64,000 nucleotides of DNA from DASQHW01 sp038209365. GTDB lineage: Bacteria; Actinomycetota; Acidimicrobiia; IMCC26256; PALSA-610. Made by a program: the position numbers and the translations under genes. Position 1 is the stretch's first letter. Each line of letters opens with the position of its first letter. The stretch lies in the NCBI GenBank assembly GCA_038209365.1, contig JBBQXS010000004.1, forward strand, positions 1 through 64,000, written 5' to 3'. The notes beneath the pieces are model-generated. The model worked only from the letters and a program-made list of their open reading frames with translations, was not told the DNA's origin and searched no databases. This document shows, piece after piece, positions 8,416 to 18,363 of this stretch.

Positions 8416-10017
8416 ATGGATCACGTGCCTCGTCCGCGCCCCGACGCGGTCGTCAAGGCCTTCAACAGGTTGTTGCGCGCGAATTCCCATACGCGGGTCG
8501 CCGCGATCGATGTACACGGCCTCTTCGTTCCGGCGCCCGAAACGATTGATCTCGGCGACGCCGGCGTGCTCTCGGCGCGATCGATGCTCGATGTCGTCGA
8601 GCCCACACACCGGATCGTGGTGATCGATGCGTGGGACCGCGTGCGCGCGCAGGGCGCCGCCCAGGCGCGGATCTCCTTGCGGGGTGGGCAGAGCGCCCAG
8701 CTGTACTTCTTCGATCTCCGCCCCGAACACGGTGTGCTCGTCGGTGTGGTCGTCGCTGACTCCGAAACCGACCTGTTCACCAACACGGTCACCACGGAAG
8801 TCGTTCCTCGCGTTTCGGTGCAGCGCAAGAACGACGTCGCGGTCTTCCTCGATATTGACGACGCGACGACGAAGATGCTCGGCTGGTCACGCGAGGAGAT
8901 GATCGGTCGGGGCTCGCTGGAGTTCGTCCATTCCGATGACCACAACCGCGCCATCGAGAGCTGGATGGACATGCTCGCGACCCCTGGCAGCGCGCTGCGG
9001 ACGCGATTGCGATATCGGCATGCCGACGGACGCTTTGTGTGGCTCGAGATCACGAACCACAACCTGCTCGCAGATCCACAACACGCGTGCGTCGTCACCG
9101 AGGCGCTCGATGTCGGCGACGAGATGGCAGCCCATGACACAGTCCGCGCAAACGAGAGACTCCTGCGCCGGGTGGCGGAGACGATCCCCCTCGGGCTCCT
9201 GCACCTGGATCGACAAGGCATTGTCGTATATGGCAACGAACGGATCCACGACGTGCTCGGAGTGCCGAAACCCCTCGCCGACGCCGATCCCTTCTCCAAC
9301 GTGACGACGCGCGACAGAAGCCGTCTCGATGACGCGGTGCGCGAGCTGATGCACGACGGCGTCGATCGCGATCTCGAGGTCGTCGTGGCGAGCCGACGCC
9401 ATGCTGATCGACGCCTGTGTCATGTGCGGCTTCGAGCCTTGACCGACGATGACGCGGTCGTGAGCGGCGCCATTGTGTGCGTCGAGGACGTGACGGAGCG
9501 CGCCCACGCGCGGGCGGAGCTCGAGAACCGGGCTACGTACGACGCCTTGACCGGCTGCTTGAATCGCGTGTCGATCCTCGGGCGTCTGCGCAGCCTCGTA
9601 GAAGTTGACTCGAAGGTCGGTGTCGTCTTCGTGGATCTCGACGGATTCAAGCGAGTCAACGACGAATGCGGCCACGCCACCGGCGACGCAGTGCTGATCG
9701 AAGCTGCGCGACGCGTGCAGGAATGTGTCCGCGAGACCGACGTCGTCGGGCGGCTCGGTGGCGACGAGTTCTTGGTGCTGTGCCCGGCCGTCGAGAGCGG
9801 CGCGGCCGTCTTCGACGTCGCGATGCGGATCTCGAACGCGCTGGTCGTGCCGCTCGTGCTCGACGAGGGACCGTTCGCCATGCAAGCCAGCATCGGCGTC
9901 GCCATCGCAGACGACGACCGTGAACCCGAATCGTTGGTCGCCAACGCCGATGCCGCGATGTACGTCTCGAAACGGAACGGCGATGGTCGACCGGTTGCCT
10001 ACGTGCCCACGGGGTGA
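8416..10017 (+). CDS. PAS-PAS-GGDEF diguanylate cyclase
   Basis: 533 residues. An uncharacterised N-terminal region (1-130) is followed by two PAS-type domains (about 135-235, with WSREEMIGRGSLEFVHSDD, and 250-365) and a GGDEF domain from about residue 370 (YDALTGCLNR). The active-site loop GRLGGDEF near residue 446 is intact, and RETD five residues before it is a consensus inhibitory I-site, so the enzyme should make cyclic di-GMP and be product-inhibited. No EAL or HD-GYP domain and no membrane helix is seen, so the signal is sensed in the cytoplasm. Confidence 0.93.
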   Translation: MDHVPRPRPDAVVKAFNRLLRANSHTRVAAIDVHGLFVPAPETIDLGDAGVLSARSMLDVVEPTHRIVVIDAWDRVRAQGAAQARISLRGGQSAQLYFFDLRPEHGVLVGVVVADSETDLFTNTVTTEVVPRVSVQRKNDVAVFLDIDDATTKMLGWSREEMIGRGSLEFVHSDDHNRAIESWMDMLATPGSALRTRLRYRHADGRFVWLEITNHNLLADPQHACVVTEALDVGDEMAAHDTVRANERLLRRVAETIPLGLLHLDRQGIVVYGNERIHDVLGVPKPLADADPFSNVTTRDRSRLDDAVRELMHDGVDRDLEVVVASRRHADRRLCHVRLRALTDDDAVVSGAIVCVEDVTERAHARAELENRATYDALTGCLNRVSILGRLRSLVEVDSKVGVVFVDLDGFKRVNDECGHATGDAVLIEAARRVQECVRETDVVGRLGGDEFLVLCPAVESGAAVFDVAMRISNALVVPLVLDEGPFAMQASIGVAIADDDREPESLVANADAAMYVSKRNGDGRPVAYVPTG

Positions 10018-10097
10018 TTGGGCTCCATAGTTGGTCATCCGCCGGGCCGAGCCAGGGCCGGAATGACGGCGCGTGGCTCGGCCCGGGCGTCGTCACC

Positions 10098-10514
10098 TCA
10101 GCGCGGTCCTGACTCGATGCTCGTGACCTTGAAGCTCGCATCGACCTTCACTGTCACTTGCGAGCCGTCGGCCTTGGTCACGTGCGCCTCGTAGGGCGAT
10201 CCCTCGGCATCGTTCTCGACCCGTTGGATCGTGCCGCCCGGCACCGCCGCGGTCGCTGCGGCCTTGACCTTCGCCGCGGCATCACCGGTGAGCAACGCCT
10301 CGGTGATGCCATTCGCGGTGTGTCCACCCTTGGTCGGATCGAATCCGGCTGCCGACGGGCCGTTCGATGGTGACGTCGACCCGGAGGCGGCGGTGGTGCT
10401 GGTCGTGGCAGCCCCGCCGATGGCGGGGGTGAGCACCGTGGCGCCGAACAATCCTCCGACTGCGAGCGCACCGAGTGCTGATGCGGCCACGACGCCTTTA
10501 CGGGGGGTCTTCAT
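10098..10514 (-). CDS. secreted PepSY-like protein
   Basis: 138 residues, ATG with AAGGGAA upstream. A signal peptide or membrane anchor (residues 8-32) is followed by a Thr/Ser/Ala-rich linker and a C-terminal part with GDAAAKVKAAATAAVPGGTI, RVENDAEGSPYEAHV and DGSQVTVKVDASFKV, the two-strand pattern of PepSY domains. It should be exported and may bind or inhibit an extracellular protease. It is divergent from the FtsH-like gene with 250 bases between them. Confidence 0.75.
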   Translation of the reverse strand: MKTPRKGVVAASALGALAVGGLFGATVLTPAIGGAATTSTTAASGSTSPSNGPSAAGFDPTKGGHTANGITEALLTGDAAAKVKAAATAAVPGGTIQRVENDAEGSPYEAHVTKADGSQVTVKVDASFKVTSIESGPR

Positions 10515-10764
10515 GGCTGGGTTCCCTTCGTTCGTCTCGCATCCCGAGCCGTTCTCGGGACGACCGCACGATCGCAACCGGGCGTGGGACTCGCCTGGCC
10601 ATCGGACAAGAAGCTGTGAAGACGCGGCACGCGCGCTTCTCGTGACTCTTGGCACGACAGGTGCCTCATTCGCCTCAGGCCCTTCCCGAAACGCGGCCAA
10701 TTCGTTACCCTGCGTGTTCAGGGACGGGGGACACAGCACAAGACCCTCTCGGGAAGGACCAGGC

Positions 10765-12675
10765 GTGGAAGTACCTCCGTCAGGGCGTGAGATTTCGGGG
10801 GCGAAACGCGCCGCGGTCGACACCCGGGTGCTCGGGATCGGCGATCTGGGCCTGATGGGAGGCGCCGACGTCCTCACCGACGCCCTCGACGTCGGTCGGA
10901 TCCGAGAGTCGACCCGCCGCCGCCGACTCTGGCGTCTCTTCTTCTGGCTGACGCCGGTCGCCGCCTACATGTACTGGCGGATCGGCTCGATGAACCCGAT
11001 TCGCCTCGGCATGCCGCAACTGACGCAGACGCAGATGCAGATCTTCCTCCCGCTCGGGCTCATGGTCGTGCTCTGCATCGTGCTCATCGTCCCGATGGTC
11101 GGGATGGGGAAGTCACCACACGTTCGCTACGACCCCAGCGAGATCGACGTCACACTCGACGACGTCGTCGGCCTCGGTCCGGTCAAGGACGAGGTCGTCA
11201 AGTCCCTCAACCTCTTCCTCGGCTACCAGACGTTCCGCCGCGTGATGGGGGGCAATCCGCGCAAAGGCGTGCTGTTCGAAGGGCCGCCCGGAACCGGCAA
11301 GACGTACATGGCCAAGGCGATGGCGCGAGAGGCCGGGGTGCCGTTCCTCTTCGTGTCCTCGACCGCGTTCCAGTCGCAGTTCTACGGCGCGACCGGCCGC
11401 AAGATCCGGAACTTCTTCAAGGAGCTGCGCAAGGCTGCTCGTGAAGAGGGTGGCGCGATCGGCTTCATCGAGGAGATCGACGCAATCGCCGGTGCGCGCA
11501 GCGGCATGCGCATGACGCCGCTCGCCTCGACGCCGGCGGCCGACGCGTGGGGTCGTCAGCTCGCGCCCAGTCAATCGAGCGAGGGCATCTCCGGCGTCGT
11601 CAACGAACTGCTGATCCAGTTGCAGTCGTTCGACGCGCCGACCGGTGGGCACGCGTTCAAGGGCTGGTGGATCGACGGGCTCAATCGCTTCCTCCCGACG
11701 CACCGTCGCATCAAGAAGCGTCCGCCGGTGGCGTCGAACATTCTCGTGATCGCGGCGACGAACCGCGCCGCCGATCTCGACCCGGCGCTGATGCGCCCGG
11801 GACGGTTCGACCGGTCGATCCACTTCGACATTCCGAGCCGGTCCGGTCGCCGCGAGATCATCGACTACTACCTCGACAAGAAGGCACACGTTCCCGAGCT
11901 CGACAAGGAGGAGCGGCGCGACCAGCTCGCGGCGATGACCTTCGGGTACACGCCGGTGATGATCGAGCACCTCTTCGACGAGGCGCTCGTGTGGGCGCTG
12001 CGCGACGGCAAGGCGTCCATGGACTGGACCGACGTGCAGCAGGCCAAGCTCACCGAGGAGATCGGTCTCAAGCAGCCGGTCGAGTACATGGAAGACGAGA
12101 AGCGCACGATCGCGACGCACGAGGCGGGTCACGCCACCGTCGCGTACCTCGTCGGCCAGAACCGCAAGCTCGAGGTGCTGTCGATCATCAAGCGGCGCGA
12201 CGCGCTCGGGCTGCTCGCGCACACCGACACCGAAGAGCGCTTCACCCGCACGCGCTCCGAGCTCGTCGGGATGATGAAGATCGCGTTCGGCGGAATGAGC
12301 GCCGAAGAGCTGTTCTTCGGAGAGTCCGGCACCGGACCTTCGGGCGACCTCGTCCACGCGACGAAGATCGCGGCGCAGATGGTCGGCGCGTTCGGCATGG
12401 CCGGCACGTTGGTGTCGTACGAGGCCATAGAAGCCGGGCCGCTCACGCAGGGAATCGTGAGCAAAGTGCTGGGCAACGAAGATGCGCGCACGGCCGTCGA
12501 GAAGTTGCTCGGCCAGGCGAAAGCTGATGTGCACCGGCTGCTCGACGATCACCGGCACCTCGTCGTCGCGCTGCGCGACGAGCTGCTTTCGAAAGAAGAG
12601 CTCGTCGGTGACGAGATCGTCGACGTCCTGCGCGAGGCCGAGGCCCGATACCAGCTCGCACAGACCGGGGTGTAG
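10765..12675 (+). CDS. divergent FtsH-like AAA+ membrane metalloprotease
   Basis: 636 residues from a GTG with AAGGA 6 bases upstream. Two membrane helices (about 54-72 and 93-113) are separated by only about 20 residues instead of the usual 70-residue periplasmic domain. Walker A GPPGTGKT is at residue 173. The Walker B segment reads FIEEIDAI instead of FIDEIDA. A roughly 40-residue insertion precedes the second region of homology (NRAADLDPALMRPGRFDR). The zinc motif HEAGH is near residue 451, with the third ligand expected in GDLVHATKIA. It is probably an active quality-control protease paralogous to housekeeping FtsH. Confidence 0.9.
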   Translation: MEVPPSGREISGAKRAAVDTRVLGIGDLGLMGGADVLTDALDVGRIRESTRRRRLWRLFFWLTPVAAYMYWRIGSMNPIRLGMPQLTQTQMQIFLPLGLMVVLCIVLIVPMVGMGKSPHVRYDPSEIDVTLDDVVGLGPVKDEVVKSLNLFLGYQTFRRVMGGNPRKGVLFEGPPGTGKTYMAKAMAREAGVPFLFVSSTAFQSQFYGATGRKIRNFFKELRKAAREEGGAIGFIEEIDAIAGARSGMRMTPLASTPAADAWGRQLAPSQSSEGISGVVNELLIQLQSFDAPTGGHAFKGWWIDGLNRFLPTHRRIKKRPPVASNILVIAATNRAADLDPALMRPGRFDRSIHFDIPSRSGRREIIDYYLDKKAHVPELDKEERRDQLAAMTFGYTPVMIEHLFDEALVWALRDGKASMDWTDVQQAKLTEEIGLKQPVEYMEDEKRTIATHEAGHATVAYLVGQNRKLEVLSIIKRRDALGLLAHTDTEERFTRTRSELVGMMKIAFGGMSAEELFFGESGTGPSGDLVHATKIAAQMVGAFGMAGTLVSYEAIEAGPLTQGIVSKVLGNEDARTAVEKLLGQAKADVHRLLDDHRHLVVALRDELLSKEELVGDEIVDVLREAEARYQLAQTGV

Positions 12676-12691
12676 GAATCACACTGCGCTT

Positions 12692-13198
12692 CTAGCGCCA
12701 GCTCATGTGCACCTTGCATCCCCAGCCGCTGATGCCGTGACGCGCGTAGATGCGTTCGGCGACGACGATCTGTTGCTCCTTCGTCGCGTACCCGGGATTG
12801 GATGCGAACTCGTCACCGCCGAAAGCGTGCCATGTGCCGATGAAGATGCCGAGGCCGCCGCCGTAGCGATCGACGACGTTCCAATCACCGCCGTTTTCGC
12901 AACGCGCGAGCTCGTCCCATTGCGCGGTGCGCTGCTGTGCTGCGCGTAACAGCGCGATCGCTTGCAACGTCTTCTCCGCATGTGCGCGCACCGCGTGTCG
13001 TCGCGACGACAGCAGATGTGCGTCGATCTTGCGCACCGGAACAGCGGGCGTGACACGCGGTGGTGGCGCGGCCACAGCGTTCGACGTCGTCGGGTGTGGC
13101 GCGTCGACCGCGGACCATGCCGCAACCGGCAGTGCAAGCAAGAAGGCGAGCGCGCGCAGCGGACGCGCGCGACGACGTGAGCGACGAGGTTGGTGCAT
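12692..13198 (-). CDS. Rpf-like transglycosylase (resuscitation-promoting factor domain)
   Basis: 168 residues. A twin-arginine-like basic start (RRSRRRARPLR) and hydrophobic core form a signal peptide, then a linker, a helical stretch, and a C-terminal Rpf domain from about residue 95: WDELARCENGGDWNV with the catalytic Glu, GGGLGIFIGTWHAFGG, and the closing YARHGISGWGCK. The two cysteines (CENGG and GWGCK) match the conserved disulphide. It should cleave peptidoglycan outside the cell. It is convergent with the FtsH-like gene, 16 bases apart. Confidence 0.9.
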   Translation of the reverse strand: MHQPRRSRRRARPLRALAFLLALPVAAWSAVDAPHPTTSNAVAAPPPRVTPAVPVRKIDAHLLSSRRHAVRAHAEKTLQAIALLRAAQQRTAQWDELARCENGGDWNVVDRYGGGLGIFIGTWHAFGGDEFASNPGYATKEQQIVVAERIYARHGISGWGCKVHMSWR

Positions 13199-13370
13199 TG
13201 CGCAATGGCTCCCTTGACCCGAACGTGCTGGAGGTGCCACCTCGGCGCAGCCGCGCGGGCGCAGCCGGGGGCAACAGGGGAATGCCGTGCTGTACCCCTC
13301 CGACACGGCGCCAAAACCTGACAGGGGCGTCAGGGTCGCGCTGCTAGCCTCGCTCGACGGTGAGCGGGTA

Positions 13371-15188
13371 GTGAACGACAGGGACCACACCGACGACGGG
13401 GCGACGCGCAAAGCCGGCTTGGCGCTGATGCGCGCGATGGTCCGCCCACATCGCCGGATGATGTACCTGGGGATCGCCGCCGGCCTGGCCTGGGCGGTTG
13501 CGAGGGTCGCCGTGCCGACGCTCGCCGGGGACGCGATCGACTACGGCATCCGGCGCGGACGCTGGAGCACGACGGCAATGTGGACGGCACTCATTCTCGG
13601 TGCCGGCGCCGTGCAGGCCGTCAGCACCGGGCTCCGCCGCTACGCCGCGTTCGGGCTTGCATGGCGCGTCGAGACCGACCTCCGCATGAGGCTCGTCGCG
13701 CACCTTCAGCGCCTGCACTTCGCGTTTCACGATCAGGCGCAGACCGGCCAGCTGATGGCATACGCGAACACCGACATCCAGCAGATCAACAACGTCATCT
13801 TGCTGATCCCGCTGACGATCGCGAGCACCATGCAGATGCTCGCGGTGATGGTCATCTTGTTCTTGCGAAGTCCCGGACTCGCGTTCTTCGCGCTCGGTGC
13901 GTTGCCGTTGCTGAACTTCTCGGCAACGCGCTTCAACCGTCGCATGTATCCCGTCGGCGCGCAGCTCCAAGAGGAGCTCTCGGAGCTGTCGGGCGTCGTC
14001 GAGGAGAGCGTGACCGGCGTGCGCGTCGTGAAGGGTTTCGGTGCCGAAGGGCTGCAACGCGCGCGACTCTCGGCCGAAGCATCGAGCGTGTACGACCGTT
14101 CCATGGACCAAGCACGCCTGCGTGCGAACTTCACGCCGCTCATCGACCTCCTGCCGACGCTCGGGCTCGTCGGGATCCTGTGGTACGGCGGGCACCAGGT
14201 CATCGCCGGCAACCTGTCGGTCGGCGACGTCGTCGCTGCCAACCTGTACGTGCTGATGCTGATCTGGCCGCTGCGCATGATCGGCATGCTCGTCGGCCAG
14301 CTGCCGCGCTCGGCCGCAGCGGCGGGGCGCATCAACGCCGTCCTCCTGACCGACCCGGCAATCGAGGATCCTCCGCACGCCCGCCCGCTCCCGGATGGGC
14401 CAGGCACGGTGCAATTCGAGGACGTGACGTTCTCCTACGGCCGTGGTCCCGCCGTGCTCGACGGCCTCTCGCTCGAGATCCGCGGCGGTGAGGCCGTCGC
14501 GCTCGTCGGCGCGACCGCGTCGGGCAAGACGACGATCGCGCGCCTGATCCCGCGCTTCTACGACACGCCGGTGGGGCACGTCCGCATCGACGGGGCGGAC
14601 GTTCGCGAAGCGCGGCTGGGCGACGTGAGGCGAGCAATCGGCATCGTGTTCGAGGACACGTTCCTGTTCTCCGACACCGTACGGAACAACATCGCGTTCG
14701 TCGATCCGAGCGCGCCGATCGAATCGGTCGTTCGGGCCGCGAAGCTCGCCGGAGCCGACGAGTTCGTACGCGAGCTGCCCGACGGCTACGAGACCATCAT
14801 CGGCGAGCACGGATACTCGTTGTCGGGTGGCCAGCGCCAGCGCATCGCAATCGCGCGAGCGGTGCTCGCAGACCCGCGCGTCCTGATACTCGACGACGCA
14901 ACGTCCTCGGTCGATCCCACCAAGGAGCACGAGATCCGCTCCGCGCTGGCGGAGGTGATGCAAGGACGAACGACGATCATCATCGCTCACCGGCCGGCGA
15001 CGATCGCGCTCGCCGATCGGGTCGTGCTGCTCGACGGTGGCCGTGTCGCCGCCGACGGCACACACGACGAGTTGCTCGCGACGTCGTCTCGCTATCGGGA
15101 GGTGCTCGCCCGGGCGGCGGCGGACGGGCACGCCGGCGTGGTCGACGACGAAGAGCTCGCCGGCGACAACGTGCGGGAGGCGAGCTAG
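13371..15188 (+). CDS. heterodimeric ABC exporter, subunit with degenerate catalytic site
   Basis: 605 residues, GTG start. An N-terminal six-helix membrane domain (about 30-320) precedes an ATPase domain with Walker A GATASGKTT, a complete LSGGQRQRIAIARA signature, and Walker B LILDDATSSVD. The residue after the Walker B Asp is Asp instead of the catalytic Glu. The H-loop His is present (IIIAHRPAT). The next gene encodes the partner with the opposite pattern. Type I exporter; cargo unknown. Confidence 0.92.
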   Translation: MNDRDHTDDGATRKAGLALMRAMVRPHRRMMYLGIAAGLAWAVARVAVPTLAGDAIDYGIRRGRWSTTAMWTALILGAGAVQAVSTGLRRYAAFGLAWRVETDLRMRLVAHLQRLHFAFHDQAQTGQLMAYANTDIQQINNVILLIPLTIASTMQMLAVMVILFLRSPGLAFFALGALPLLNFSATRFNRRMYPVGAQLQEELSELSGVVEESVTGVRVVKGFGAEGLQRARLSAEASSVYDRSMDQARLRANFTPLIDLLPTLGLVGILWYGGHQVIAGNLSVGDVVAANLYVLMLIWPLRMIGMLVGQLPRSAAAAGRINAVLLTDPAIEDPPHARPLPDGPGTVQFEDVTFSYGRGPAVLDGLSLEIRGGEAVALVGATASGKTTIARLIPRFYDTPVGHVRIDGADVREARLGDVRRAIGIVFEDTFLFSDTVRNNIAFVDPSAPIESVVRAAKLAGADEFVRELPDGYETIIGEHGYSLSGGQRQRIAIARAVLADPRVLILDDATSSVDPTKEHEIRSALAEVMQGRTTIIIAHRPATIALADRVVLLDGGRVAADGTHDELLATSSRYREVLARAAADGHAGVVDDEELAGDNVREAS

Positions 15189-15244
15189 CGAATGGGCGTG
15201 CGGACGCAGCGGAGCCAGGGATGGCGTAGCGAGGGAGTCCCCTA

Positions 15245-17050
15245 ATGGGATGGTGGGGGGACAGCGTCCCCGAGGAGACGCTGTCGCGCGACGAGGCGTC
15301 GCGTGTGCTGCGACGCCTGTTCCGAATGCTGCGGCCGCAGCGCGCGCTCATCGCGCTGGCCACGCTCGTGCTGATGGGGCAGGCAGGCGCATTGCTCGCC
15401 GGTCCGGCGCTGGTGCGGCACGGTATCGACGCGGGTCTGCTCTCCCACGACGGCAAGGGCGACGCGGGCGCGCTCAACCTGTCGGTCCTGCTGTATCTGT
15501 CGATGGCCATCATCGGCCTCTTCCTTGGGCGTGCCGCCATCGTGCTCGTCGCCCGCGTCGGTGAGGCGTTCCTGCGCGACCTGCGCAATCGCCTGTTCGG
15601 GCACACGATGAGCTTGTCGCTCGACTACTTCGAGACCGAGAAGACCGGCAAGATCGTGGCGCGGATGACTTCGGACATCGACGCGTTGCAGGAGCTGATC
15701 TCGCAAGGGCTCGTGCTGTTCGTACAGAACATCTTCTTGTTCACCGGCGCGGTCATCGTGGTCCTGTTGCTGTCGTGGCAGCTCGCAGTCGGAGTGCTGA
15801 TCATCGTGCCGCCCGTGTTCTTCGCGAGCCGGTGGTTCCGGCGTGTGTCGAACAAGGCGTATCTCGAGGTGCGCGACCGGATCTCGACGAACCTGTCGAC
15901 GTTGCAGGAGAGTCTCGAAGGCGTCCGTGTCGTGCAGGCCTTCGGTCGCGAGCGCCAGTTCACCAAGCGGTTCGAGAAGTCGAACGAAGACCAGTACGAG
16001 GCGAACATGCGCACGACGCGCATCTCGGCCAAGTACTTCCCGGTCATCGAGTACGCGGGCGTCGCCGGCACTGCCGTGATCATCGGATACGGCGGCTGGC
16101 TCTCGACGCGGGGCATCATCACCGTCGGCACGGTGGCGGCGTTCGTGCTCTACCTGAACAACCTGTTCGAGCCGATCAACCAGCTCAGCCAGCTGTACAA
16201 CGTGGTGCAGTCGGCGGGCGCCGCGCTCGAGAAGATCTTCGGCGTCCTCGACACCCGGCCGACCGTGCGACAGCACCAGGGCGCGATCGACCTGCCGCCC
16301 GCGAGCGAGATCGACGTCGACCACGTCACGTTTGCGTACGGCCCGAACGATCCCGTCCTGCACGACGTCTCGCTGCACGTCGGCGCCGGTGAACGCCTCG
16401 CCCTGGTCGGGCCGACGGGTGCCGGCAAATCGACGCTGGCCAAGCTCATCGCCCGGTTCTACGACCCGGTGGACGGCGCGGTGCGCGTCGGTGACGTCGA
16501 CCTGCGCCAGGTGACGTTCGTTTCGTTGCGTGAGCGGATCGTCGTCGTGCCCCAGGAGGGGTTCCTGTTCGCGGGCACCTTGCGAGACAACGTGCGCGTC
16601 GGACGCCCCGACGCGTCCGATCACGAGGTCGAACAGGCGCTGCACGCGCTGGGCCTGCTCGACCGGTTCCTCGCGTTCCCCGACGGGCTCGAGACGGAGG
16701 TGCGCGAGCGCGGCTCGCGGCTCTCGGCGGGGGAGCGGCAGCTCATCTCGCTCGCACGAGCGGCACTGGCCGACCCGACGATCCTCATCCTCGACGAGGC
16801 GACGTCGAACCTCGACCCGGGGACCGAGCGCTCGGTGGAACAAGCACTCGAGCGGCTGACGCACGGCCGTACCGTCGTCGTCGTCGCGCACCGCTTGTCG
16901 ACTGCCGCGCGCGCCGACCGCATCGCGGTGATCGTCGACGGCCGTCTGGCCGAGCTCGGCACCCACGACGACCTCGTCGCCCACGAAGGGCACTACGCGT
17001 CGCTCTATCGCGCATGGGCCGCCCACCAGGCCACCCCCGACGTCGCGTAG
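15245..17050 (+). CDS. heterodimeric ABC exporter, subunit with consensus Walker B
   Basis: 601 residues, ATG preceded by GAGGGAG, 56 bases after the first subunit. Membrane domain about 35-330, then an ATPase domain with Walker A GPTGAGKST, Walker B LILDEATSNLD with the catalytic Glu, and H-loop VVVAHRLST. Its signature is LSAGERQ instead of LSGGQ. Since each ATP site combines the Walker motifs of one chain with the signature of the other, both departures from consensus fall at the same site. That is the known asymmetric design of heterodimeric exporters. Confidence 0.92.
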   Translation: MGWWGDSVPEETLSRDEASRVLRRLFRMLRPQRALIALATLVLMGQAGALLAGPALVRHGIDAGLLSHDGKGDAGALNLSVLLYLSMAIIGLFLGRAAIVLVARVGEAFLRDLRNRLFGHTMSLSLDYFETEKTGKIVARMTSDIDALQELISQGLVLFVQNIFLFTGAVIVVLLLSWQLAVGVLIIVPPVFFASRWFRRVSNKAYLEVRDRISTNLSTLQESLEGVRVVQAFGRERQFTKRFEKSNEDQYEANMRTTRISAKYFPVIEYAGVAGTAVIIGYGGWLSTRGIITVGTVAAFVLYLNNLFEPINQLSQLYNVVQSAGAALEKIFGVLDTRPTVRQHQGAIDLPPASEIDVDHVTFAYGPNDPVLHDVSLHVGAGERLALVGPTGAGKSTLAKLIARFYDPVDGAVRVGDVDLRQVTFVSLRERIVVVPQEGFLFAGTLRDNVRVGRPDASDHEVEQALHALGLLDRFLAFPDGLETEVRERGSRLSAGERQLISLARAALADPTILILDEATSNLDPGTERSVEQALERLTHGRTVVVVAHRLSTAARADRIAVIVDGRLAELGTHDDLVAHEGHYASLYRAWAAHQATPDVA

Positions 17051-17163
17051 TCCAGGGTCGCGACTCGGTCCAACCCCCGTTTGGTGTCCCAGTGCGCGCG
17101 GACGTGCACCTGCCGACCAAACGGTTCACGGGAGTACCTGGTCGACGTGTACCGTCGGAAGGG

Positions 17164-18363
17164 ATGGCAACCGTCGACCTCGTCTACGACCCCTATGACT
17201 ATACGATCGACGCCGATCCGCACCCAGTGTGGAAGCGGCTCCGCGACGAGGCACCCGTCTATTACAACGACCGGCACGATTTCTACGCCTTGAGCCGTTT
17301 CGACGACGTGCTGGCGGCGCACCTCGACCCCGCGCGGTTCAGCTCGGCGCACACGACGGTGCTCGAGATGATGAGCGCCGAGCCGAGCGAGTTCGAGCAG
17401 TCCCTCATGATCTTCATGGACCCGCCGCAGCACACGCGCTATCGCAAGCTCGTCGCACGGGCGTTCACGCCGCGCCACATGTCTGCCCTCGAGCCGCGCG
17501 TTCGAGAGCTCGCGGCAGGTTTCCTCGACCCGTTCGTCGACACGGGCGAGCTCGACTATGTCACCGACTTCGGCGCACGCCTCCCCGTCATGGTCATCTC
17601 GGCGCTCCTCGGCGCCCCCCGGGAAGACGAAGTACGGCTGCGCGAGTGGACCGACGAGATGCTGCACATCGAACCGGGTGAGATGTTCGGCCCGCGCGCC
17701 GTCATGATCCGCGATGAGGTGCACGAGTACTGGCAGGCTCACATCGACGAACGGCGCAAACACCCGCGCGACGACATCATGAGTGAGCTCATGGCCGCCG
17801 AGTTCGAAGAGCCCGACGGGTCCACCCGTCATCTCACCGACGACGAGCTGCACGCGTTCTACGAATTGATCTCCGCGGCCGGCAACGAGACGGTGGCGCG
17901 CTTCCTCGGCTGGGCGGCGACCGGTCTCGACCAGTATCCCGACCAGCGCCGCAAGCTCGTCGACGACCCGTCGTTGATCCCGAACGCAGTCGAGGAGATC
18001 TTGCGCTGGGAAGCACCGTCGCCCATCCAGGGTCGCTGGACCACGGCCGATGTGCCACTCCACGACACCGTGATCCCGGAGAACTCGAAGGTCGCGCTCC
18101 TCACCGGTGCTGCGAACCGCGACCACCGGGCGTTCGCGGATCCCGACGCGATCGACGTCGAGCGCACGTTCGCGCGTCATGTCGCGTTCGGGTACGGCAT
18201 CCACTTCTGCCTGGGCGCGGCGCTGGCGCGTCTCGAAGGCAAGATCGCACTCGAGGAGACATTGCGCCGGTTCCCGTCGTGGACGATCGATCGCGCGGGC
18301 TGCGAGATGGTGCACACGAGCACGGTGCGCGGTTACGCCAAGGTGCCGATGTCGACCCGGTGA
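17164..18363 (+). CDS. cytochrome P450
   Basis: 399 residues, soluble bacterial P450. The haem loop FGYGIHFCLGAALARLE has the axial Cys at residue 349. The I-helix reads ISAAGNETV (oxygen-activation threonine present), and the K-helix ExxR is EEILR. The first residues (VYDPYDYTIDADPHPVWKRL) fit the actinobacterial CYP families that act on fatty acids, steroids or terpenes. No ferredoxin or reductase gene is next to it. Its last 31 bases overlap the convergent methyltransferase gene. Confidence 0.93.
   Translation: MATVDLVYDPYDYTIDADPHPVWKRLRDEAPVYYNDRHDFYALSRFDDVLAAHLDPARFSSAHTTVLEMMSAEPSEFEQSLMIFMDPPQHTRYRKLVARAFTPRHMSALEPRVRELAAGFLDPFVDTGELDYVTDFGARLPVMVISALLGAPREDEVRLREWTDEMLHIEPGEMFGPRAVMIRDEVHEYWQAHIDERRKHPRDDIMSELMAAEFEEPDGSTRHLTDDELHAFYELISAAGNETVARFLGWAATGLDQYPDQRRKLVDDPSLIPNAVEEILRWEAPSPIQGRWTTADVPLHDTVIPENSKVALLTGAANRDHRAFADPDAIDVERTFARHVAFGYGIHFCLGAALARLEGKIALEETLRRFPSWTIDRAGCEMVHTSTVRGYAKVPMSTR

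Noticed and set aside
11113..12558. Long antisense frame opposite the FtsH-like gene
   Set aside because: Such frames are common in GC-rich DNA; the plus strand has all AAA+ and protease motifs. The same applies to the antisense frames at 414-1631, 13344-15131 and 15242-17026.
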